The notes beneath the pieces are model-generated. The model did no database searches and had not been told where the DNA came from. It worked only from the letters and a program-made list of their open reading frames with translations. A stretch of 64,000 nucleotides of DNA from Climacium dendroides (Eukaryota; Streptophyta; Bryopsida; Hypnales; Climaciaceae), in NCBI GenBank assembly GCA_950106755.1, contig OX467082.1:28086001-28150000 (forward strand). Direction: 5' to 3'. The position numbers and the translations under genes were made by a program. Of this stretch, positions 56,520 to 64,000 are shown one piece after another; position 1 is the stretch's first letter; every line of letters starts with the position of its first letter.

Positions 56520-57178
56520 TTTAGGTCGAGTCGACCTGAATATGAATTTGTGTACATGAATAATTCGTTAATGCACTTCAGGTCGAGTCGACTTGAATGT
56601 GAGATTGTCTACATTAGTAATTTGTTCATGCACTTCAGGTCGAGTCGACCTAAACTCATCCATATGATAGTAATTATAGTAATCTAAAACTAATCCTATA
56701 TAGATTGAGTAGTTCATCGAATATGTTAATGAAATGATGTACATGGCATTTCAGATCGAGTCGACCTAAACCGTATCTTTATTTGTAATTTCATGCAAGT
56801 GAAAATCTCGTAGATGTCCTGCTGACATTCCCGATATTCACAAATTCAATCACCAAGAATTTTGTACGTAATGATAATAGTGTGCAGATGGGATTCGGCT
56901 CACTATATGTCCTGATTTCAAGTCGATTCGACCTGAAGTGTGGGTACTCCTAGCACAGACCTCAGTTAGAGAAGTTTGAGATTTTAATAGGAATAAAATA
57001 GGAGTTTCCCGACGAATTCGACAGTTGATGATGGGTTCATTCTCATAGTGTACAAGGGACACTTCAGATTAATCCGAGCTGAAGTCAGGAATGTACTCAG
57101 TTTTCATACGTTTATTTTTTCGGCGATCAAAAATTAGACAAGGCAAGGGTCAGACACTTTAGATCAATTCAACTTAAA
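56520..57178. promoter_or_regulatory. Array of seven 21-bp palindromic sites upstream of the DUF7869-like gene
   Basis: The consensus is TTCAGGTCGA-N-TCGACCTGAA. Copies lie at 56520-56540, 56577-56597, 56634-56654, 56750-56770, 56917-56937, 57063-57083 (more diverged) and 57158-57178 (most diverged). The first three are exactly 57 bp apart; the others are 96-167 bp apart. The sequence between copies is not conserved, so the inverted repeat itself is what recurs. This is the appearance of repeated binding sites for a dimeric DNA-binding protein, or subterminal transposase sites. The gene frame begins 77 bp downstream. Confidence 0.75.
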
Positions 57179-57254
57179 AACAAAATTTACATATATCTGA
57201 ATTTATAAAGAATTTTAATGATTTCAATTGCAGTTGAATCCTAGGCTTTAGGAA

Positions 57255-58865
57255 ATGGGTTTGACTATAGATGACCTTGATGACATGGACGTGTCATCGG
57301 GTTCTGAATCCAATGAATACAGTCATGATGAAGAGGATTTTATGGCATTTTCAGAAGACGAATTTCAGAATGTCGAAGCAATGAATGTTGGGGTCCCGGA
57401 ATGCGAAGGTCTACCGCGTCAGCTTTGGAATACTCGAGTTGTCACCTTGTACAATGAGGCTGGAGTGCTTGTGGGTGAAGGTGTTTGTCACAGTGTGAAC
57501 TCTAACCTCATTTTGGGTGCCAGTGGCCTTCTTGGTGATACCCACATGGCGATCCACATCTCCAAAACGCATAGCAAAGAGGATCTACCGAAGGAACAAG
57601 TGTGCTTATTCTTGGCTTGGCCTATTCATCTTGTCCATTGTCGTGGAGCTAGCCTTAAAGACCATGAGGCTAGGGACAACTTCAACTGTCTCCAACAGAC
57701 TCTCTTGAATCCGCCCTCTTCGACGTTTTTGAAACCATACACAAGTATCATCCGAAATGCGTTCCACGAGGCAAATTTGAAATCGAAGGAGATGCTTACT
57801 CAAGATTCCATCCATGCAATGTCTACCAAATTATGTTGTAGTCAGAACTGTGTTTAGCCATTTCCTAGGGATAAGATTCGAGCCTTTCGTGAACGCATGT
57901 ATTGCAACTCCACGTTCAAGTACAGGGCTTATATGAAAATGGATGTGCACAGGCAAGTGCATGTTGACGAGCGTGGTAGACAAATGGTGTCAATTGACAA
58001 CACACCGATATGTATGCGAGCGTAGATGCATATAGCTGGGGTCCCTGAGGCCACATTCTATCGCTACCAATCATACATGAGGCGTGGTCGAGAGGCAAAG
58101 GACCATGGCAATAAGGGAACGGTGAAGCCGAGGAAACACACTCAACAAGCTATAGCAACATTGAAGTGCATTCTGGAGAAAGAAGTAGATCACATACCTC
58201 ATCGTACAAAAATCCTAAAGTCAGGAGAGAAAGTTGTGGCCAAGATCCTACCTTCTACCTTCCAGTGGAAGGGTAAGATGAAAGAACTCAATGATGTCAA
58301 TGCTATTTTTGGACTAAGTGAGGTGTCATCTTCGAACTTAAGTAAAATTAGGTGTTGTAAGTTCCCGGAGTATGAGGTGAAGAAGCTTGGAGACAATTTT
58401 GCGCAATGTGGCACGTGTGACAAATTGCAAGACCTCAAGAAGGGTTCTATAAGTGGGTCTCACAATGAATTAAAGTTTTCTTGGAAGTTGGATAGGCACA
58501 TTGAGATTGCTCGAGCTCATCGGGAGTTGTATTATGCGAACTGTCACTGTTCAGTAGCTTTTCTACACGAATGCCTCACAATTATACACGACAAGATGGA
58601 TCATGCAAAGATTGCTTCTCCAGTCTTTTCCCATAGGAGTAAAGAGCTTGATGGCCTTGTGAAATTGCATGTATCTGTCATTGGCATGATTGCTCATGGT
58701 CATTGAGATGTGCGTTACGCACATTATGGTCTTGATCTCTTTAAACACAATTCAAACTATACAATTGGTTCTATGGCAAAGGTGTTGCGAGATCTGGAAT
58801 TGCCATCAAAGTCTTCTTCTCGGCAATTATTTTCTGGGTCAGGGTCTTCAAATTTGTTCAGGGCA
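57255..58865 (+). pseudogene. DUF7869-like transposon-type gene, 5' part, split by a solo LTR
   Basis: One frame runs from ATG 57255 (MGLTIDDLDDMDVSS) to the LTR, with stops at 57855 (TAG), 58023 (TAG) and 58704 (TGA; CGA would fit). Features in order: an acidic N-terminus; a segment PRQLWNTRVVTLYNEAGVLV that recalls DUF8039-type transposon domains; LCCSQNC; CGTCDKLQDLKKG; and DKMDHAKIASPVF, DVRYAHYGLDLF, typical of the region before the DUF7869 core. It continues in frame beyond the LTR at 62302. The family is found in plant and animal genomes with transposon-like distribution. The biochemical role is not established as far as I know. Confidence 0.65.
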
Positions 58866-58870
58866 GTGCG

Positions 58871-61800
58871 TGTCGCAGCACAGAGTAAGCAATTTCCCTA
58901 TTATACTCACAAAAATCACTCTAAAGCATAACAAAATGACCCTAAAGATCGAACCCACGAGATCCTATGAAGTAGCTAACTCTAACAAGGAGATAAACTC
59001 AATTAAACCCCTTAATTCCACTTTTTCGGTTCTACCTCTAACGACCGGAACATTCAAAACCAACCGGAAAGCTTCAACTGGACTGTATCCTACTTCCGGT
59101 TTTACTAGTTCTCCGATTTCTGGACTAACTTCTCAATTCTGGACCCTGCAACCTCCGGTCCTATATACCCTCCTGGGCGGATCCGATCCAGTCCCTCCTT
59201 CCGTACCCGGTTTAGTTTTACCTCTGTTTTACCATCAGAGGGTTCGCCGCTTGCTTTTGAAAGTGGTAGGCCCACCACTCCTTCCGTGACTTATAGTGGC
59301 TAAAGACCCACTTTCCTATCCACAGGTCCCCTAACTAACACGGATCCGGTTTGATCCTTCACAGTAATCCGGATAGCAATCCGAATCACAGGTCACACAA
59401 AGACCCCCCCGTACGATCCTCTCATACTACAACGACCTTGATACTGATCTGTTCCGTACGAAGTTCGGTGGCTACAAGTGCATTTGTCCGTTCCAACACC
59501 CACGAAAGTTCTTCCGTTCACCCACAACGGTAGCAAGACCTCACAGGAGTCAGGATACTCGACCGGATTTCCAACCCAGGAGTTCTAGCGCAGCTAAGGA
59601 ATCCCTCCCTATCCGCCTAGCCTGATCAACGGACCTCTCACCCGGAATGCTAAACTTCTGTAGCTGCTGAGGCACTGGAATCCACTCCTAACTCTTCATA
59701 ACCTACTCACATGTACCTAGAACCGGAAACATACATCAAGGGGAGAAACTCTACCAACACCTCCGTACTCACCTTCCTATTCTGACTCCGTGCACTCTTG
59801 CCAATACTCGGGAAAAATACACAAAAGTTAGTTTAAAGGAAAGTACACAAGGAAATGCGAAAAGAACTCTCCCCCCGTCTCCAGCTTAGAGACTGTTTTA
59901 TATACAAAAAGTAAAAAGTAAAAAGTGAATACATGATTTCCGCCTCTAAAGGCGCTGACAATCCGGTCCTACCTTATCCTAACCGGATTCTATTCCGGTT
60001 CCTATCTATAAGTCCTATTTTTACAATCCTTCCTATTCCGTCTCATATACTCGGGATCCAATGGTAGGGCTCTCATCAGGTCTCTCCAACTGCTCAAAGA
60101 CCTCATTTAGATTCCGGTTTCGTTCTCCATCCGTAGGTAGAACCGGATGTTCTTCCTCAGCTTCCGGGGAGTCCAAATCTATCGGCTGATGTCCGGTCGA
60201 GGGTGTCTCCTTCTTTGCCCGGCTTGACTGGGGCGTCTTGTCCTTTCCCAGCTCCTGAGCTACGTCTTCCGGAAACAAGTCCGGAAGAGAAATTTCTGAG
60301 AGCCGGACCGAAACTTCTGTCAACTTCTGGCTGCTCTCCACGATCCAGTCCGCTGACTCCCGTGCCTTGGATAGGAGCTTCTCTATTTGCTCCTCAAAAT
60401 CGGTGAGGATGTGCACCACCCTAGTTCCGGATATCTTCTTGTCCTTGTGCACCTCCTCTTCGAACAGGCGCGCCTTGGTGACTGCGGCTCCGAGTTCTCC
60501 AAGCACGTCCTTCACTTCCACGGCCAACTTCTTCATTTCCTCCGCCATCTCCTTTGTCGCGGTGGCGTTCTCAAGCAGCACGAATAGTTCAGCCTTGAAG
60601 GTGTCCACCTCATCGTGCTACCTCTTGCTCTCCTCCTTCATCTTCCGGAGCTCTTCCGGATTGATAACACTCTCAGCCACCTTCCGTGGCAACTGACTGT
60701 CCGGTTCTGCTCCGATTAATTCCGCGATCTCCCCGAGCGTCCGCTTCTTAACTTCCCAATCCGCCCGGATTCCACAGAGGATCCCAACCAACTCGTCGAA
60801 CGGATCTGCGGTTCCCAATCCAGATGCAACATCCGGTTTGGTTGGAGTCTCACCTCTGCGCGACCACGGATGTCCCGGGGGCGTTCCTCGATTCCGAGTC
60901 GGCGTAGTCTTCTGCCTCTTGGCGGGGACATACGGTTCCTCCTCTTCCTCTTCTTCTTCTTCCTCCTCCTCGGTTTCGTTTCCGGAATCCGCTTCTTGGT
61001 CGAACTCGGATTCTCCGTACTTCATGGTCCGCTCTTGGGCCTTCCACACCTTCAGCTCCACCTCCGTCAGCAGTTCCTGTTGCTGGTAGAGGTGGTACAC
61101 ATAAGGGCACAGTGGGGTAGCCCTACTTCTCCCTACTCTCGTAGTAAGCTGGGACACCAGATCAAAGAAGATCCAGCCCCAGTCTACTTTCCAGGTTCCG
61201 CTCAGCGCTCCGAAAATCGTGTTAGCCAAGGTGATAGTCACCCTGGTGGGCTTTTCCAGATGCAAAACCGGAACCAGGAACTGGAGCAGGCGTCGCTCCC
61301 GGTCATCAAGGCAGTCTTCGACCGCGTAGCCGTCCTTCGGGTTTACTACGCTTCCGAACTTGCCCTGCACGAAATCATCCTTCCGGTTGGCAAGCCCGAG
61401 TCCTCCTAGCCGAAATCCGTATACGTCCCGCCACAAAGCCTCGGTCCATTGGACCGGATTCCCTCTCAGGGTGTTATCGAACTGATTCGATACGCCACTC
61501 AGGATTTCTCTAACCATCCTCTCATCTTTGAAACCCCAAGGTTTCAAAGCTAACCCCTGACAACCCATCAATGACAAATCCTCTCTGAGCTCTCCCTGTT
61601 CCGGTTCCTTGGTCGGCATGACCGGAACTACTTTTCTAAGCTTTACTTCACTCGGGGGCGGGGTGTTAGAACCTCTCTTCCGGTTCAGCCGCGGCATGAG
61701 GGTAGCTCTACCCGGTTTTCACTCTTCTACAGTCCTAACAAGGGAGCGCTGACACTTAGATGTTCCGCTCCGCCTGTAAACTAACCTACTGGCGTGCTCA

Positions 61801-62301
61801 CACTCTTAGCTTCTCAAGTATCCACTCGCACTCAAGGTCTCACCCACTCATGTCCGGAGGAGATCTCTCCGTCTCACACCCCTCTCTCACTTCCGGACCC
61901 TCTTGTACTTCCTCTTCCTTGCCGTGGTCAACGATAGAAATGTCAGGCGCTAAATCAGGACACGACAACACATGGAAATCCAGAGACCTGAAAATGGGCA
62001 GGGCCAGGCTTTATATAGTCCTGACGCCCTGGACTGTCTTTATGACCGGTCGGATATCCGGTCCGGTTCTTGACATCCGGTTATCTCCTAATCCGGTCAA
62101 CAAGATTCCGGTTGGAAATACTATCCGGTTGTACATCTAATCCGTTCCGCTTTGACCTAAAACCGGATTAGTTCCGTAAGGTCCTTTTGGTGACTATTTT
62201 TGGATTTATTTTTCTCTCTAGATGAATCCGGATACCTATTTCTAATTTCTGGTTCGCTCAAAAAGGTAAACATATAAAAATCAAAAATATGAGTTGTCAC
62301 A
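58871..62301 (-). mobile_element. Solo LTR, family A, inside the DUF7869-like gene
   Basis: On the minus strand it reads TGTGACAACTC...GCTGCGACA, 3431 bp, full length. The flanks are GTGCG (58866-58870) and GTGCT (62302-62306), a target duplication with one difference. No internal region is left. The P2 TATA box lies at about 59896-59904 on minus. It is antisense to the host frame. Confidence 0.9.
60033..61697 (-). pseudogene. LTR-resident ORF in the third solo LTR, one nonsense change
   Basis: Minus-strand ATG 61697 (MPRLNRKRGS) to the TAG ending VYETE at 60033. A single in-frame TAG at 60618-60620 sits in KR-stop-HDE, where siblings have CAG (KRQHDE). The two parts are 359 and about 196 codons. 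The Glu run is slightly shorter than in the 5' LTR copy. It is otherwise colinear without indels. Confidence 0.88.
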
Positions 62302-63564
62302 GTGCTGCAGGGTAAAAAAATGTGCGATGCGTCACTGCCACCACCTCCAATGAATGCAGTTCCAACAGTGCCTTTGCCTCCTATTTTGAACGTGCAAATG
62401 GACAATGCCAACAACAACAACAAGAACAGATATATTTTCTGTTTCTGGTCTCTACTTGTTGCTAACAAGATCTTCAGAGAAGTGTATGTCAACTTCATAA
62501 TTGTTGGTCACACACATGACGACATTGACGCATTGTTGGAAGATGGAGCATGTTGTTGAAGAAGGAGAACTTGCCAACAATCCCGGCGCTCATGAAGTCA
62601 TTCATGGATGTTGAGTCCATTCCTACTATCCCTCACCTCATAGAAGAGGTGCCTGATTTCAAGCGTTTCATTGCAGGAAAATGGATGGATGGTGATGAAA
62701 TCCTTGTGGGGCACACAAGACCGCAACAAGTGAAGTTCTACCTAGACTCTATTGGATGCCCAGTCATGAAGTACAAGTTGAAGTGCACGGATGAAAACTT
62801 GTTAGGCAGACACGGTCAAGCCATTAAGTTGTGGAAAGAAGACGATGAAGGACGGAGTCTGTGGCCACGTGGTGTGCCTTTGCCAGTACCACTCAAGCCA
62901 ATGAAAGGTGTCAATGACATTGTTAAAGGTTTATCAGGATTCATAAACTATTGGGACGACTTGTGTAGAGCAGACGTGAGTGGAGAACATCGTAGGCGCT
63001 ATGAGAATGTGGTGCACTATTGGCGTGGTGTGAAGGCAGCTCTTCAAGAGCCACTTCCTACTTCTAGTGCTCTAAAAGACGATTTTTGGCCAACTACTCG
63101 TATTCAAGCGACAGAAGCTGATCATTTAGACGAAGATGGCGAAGATCTCGAGGAGCATGGAGAAGATGAGCCTTATGTTGGGCCCTTGAGGGATCGTCCA
63201 CAACCATCCTTTAGGGTGGCTTGAGATCTATACAAAGGGTATTTTGTTGCAGTTCGCCCTATAAACGGTGACAGCAGAACAGCTTGGATCCAAACTGTAA
63301 CCCCGAGAAACCAAACTGTGTGCTCATTTAGTACTTTTGGCCAACATCACGCAATCAAGAAATTCAAGACTTCTATGTAGGATGGGATAGTGATAGAGGT
63401 TTGCTTTGGAAGGTTGATGAAACCGAAGAACCTGTATGGGAGACAACAAACGCTTTGATTATAGCATGGAAGTCTCAAAACAGAAGAAGTATTCGCCAAT
63501 GCAAAATCAAGATCCCTACAGTTCAAATTGAAATCATCAACCAGAGTTTGGCTTCATATACATG
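62302..63564 (+). pseudogene. DUF7869-like gene, 3' part
   Basis: This resumes the frame after the LTR: LQMDN-type motif (VQMDNANNNNKNRYIF), then VYVNFIIVGHTHDDIDALL, the most diagnostic DUF7869 block. One base is missing near 62540 (ALL-GRWS expected as ALFGRWS), which shifts the frame. The following frame (62550-63224) gives LKKENLPTIPALMKSFMD, EEVPDFKRFI and YWRGVKAALQEPLPT, then a Glu/Asp tail. TGA at 63222 and a further shift precede a last recognisable block (DFYVGWDSDRGLLWKVDE, about 63380-63440). Confidence 0.65.
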
Positions 63565-64000
63565 ATATGGAGAAATCATGTACATACATTAGATGCATTT
63601 TAACTATGACATTCATATAGAGGGTATTGTTTTTTTCTACATCTTATATGAAACTGTTTTCATTGCATAAGTATTGGACCCTTAATATTATAATAGATGA
63701 TAGTCGTTTCAGGGTTTTTTAGAGGATATAGGTTTCAGTTGATTGATTTTATTTTATTTCTTGATACTGCATGACTGTTTTCAAGTGTATGTTTTGTGTT
63801 TACAAAACAATGGAATTTAAATAGTCTTAATATAATTTTTTTAATATTCTTGAGCTATATTTTTTCTATTTTTTAATTCATTTTCTTATTTTTTTATCAC
63901 TAAATATATTTTATTTGAAATTACATTGCTATTGGAGAAAAAAATGTAGTGGATATATCCACTATTTATTTGGTTAACATGTAAAGCACTTGTCACATTT
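63565..64000. other. AT-rich 3' flank, no gene
   Basis: Low-GC sequence with homopolymer-rich stretches; probably the 3' UTR and downstream DNA of the DUF7869-like gene. No repeat of the 56.5-57.2 kb palindromes was found here. Confidence 0.4.

Overview
The window is eukaryotic nuclear DNA from a plant, and it is almost entirely transposon territory. The basis for 'plant' is a Ty3-type retrotransposon with a tRNA-Asp-like primer site, a Mutator-like (MULE) transposase with SWIM finger, a Ulp1-type peptidase gene with GT-AG introns, DUF7869-like sequence, and many CCCTAAA-like stretches. A bryophyte, lycophyte or streptophyte alga is more likely than a seed plant, but that is only an impression. 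No tRNA, rRNA, CRISPR or bacterial-type operon was seen.

Layout. 1-4551: a minus-strand gene-like reading frame cut by a 3.4 kb solo LTR (186-3601, TSD TCTTT). 4.7-10.6 kb: GC-rich degenerate short-repeat clusters, a broken plus-strand frame (5163-6101) and a second, diverged solo LTR (6685-10421, minus, TSD TCCAC). 11738-13423: the only intact non-transposon-looking gene, a DUF2235 alpha/beta-hydrolase with an unusual Cys4 insert. 14.5-15.9 kb: a foldback hairpin and a LINE remnant. 16.3-32 kb: a MULE-like province with a 297-bp tandem array, a multi-exon Ulp1 peptidase gene on plus (20154-25506) and a MURA-type transposase gene on minus (31014-27163), both broken by nonsense changes. 32-38.4 kb: AT-rich DNA with GTCCGCC clusters and a field of CAATTTG and CAATCACTGG motifs. 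38451-54799: one large Ty3 insertion with TSD CAAAA inside a ~190-bp satellite. 55-64 kb: satellite remainder, an array of palindromic sites, and a DUF7869-like gene cut in two by a third solo LTR (58871-62301).

The most unusual system is the LTR family itself. Its ~3.4 kb LTRs each contain a ~556-codon sense-strand ORF (basic N-terminus, acidic run, coiled coil). The ORF lies between two TATA-like boxes, so every solo LTR can spread a protein-coding unit. A diverged LTR subfamily carries a homologous ORF at the same place. The 3' end of the full element is rearranged into an LTR fragment, an inverted LTR fragment and a complete LTR, which gives a 1.66 kb inverted repeat.

Across the window, broken frames are mostly interrupted by TAG/TGA where sibling copies or the family read CAG, CGA or TGG. 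Indels are rare. This fits deamination of methylated cytosine in silenced transposons.
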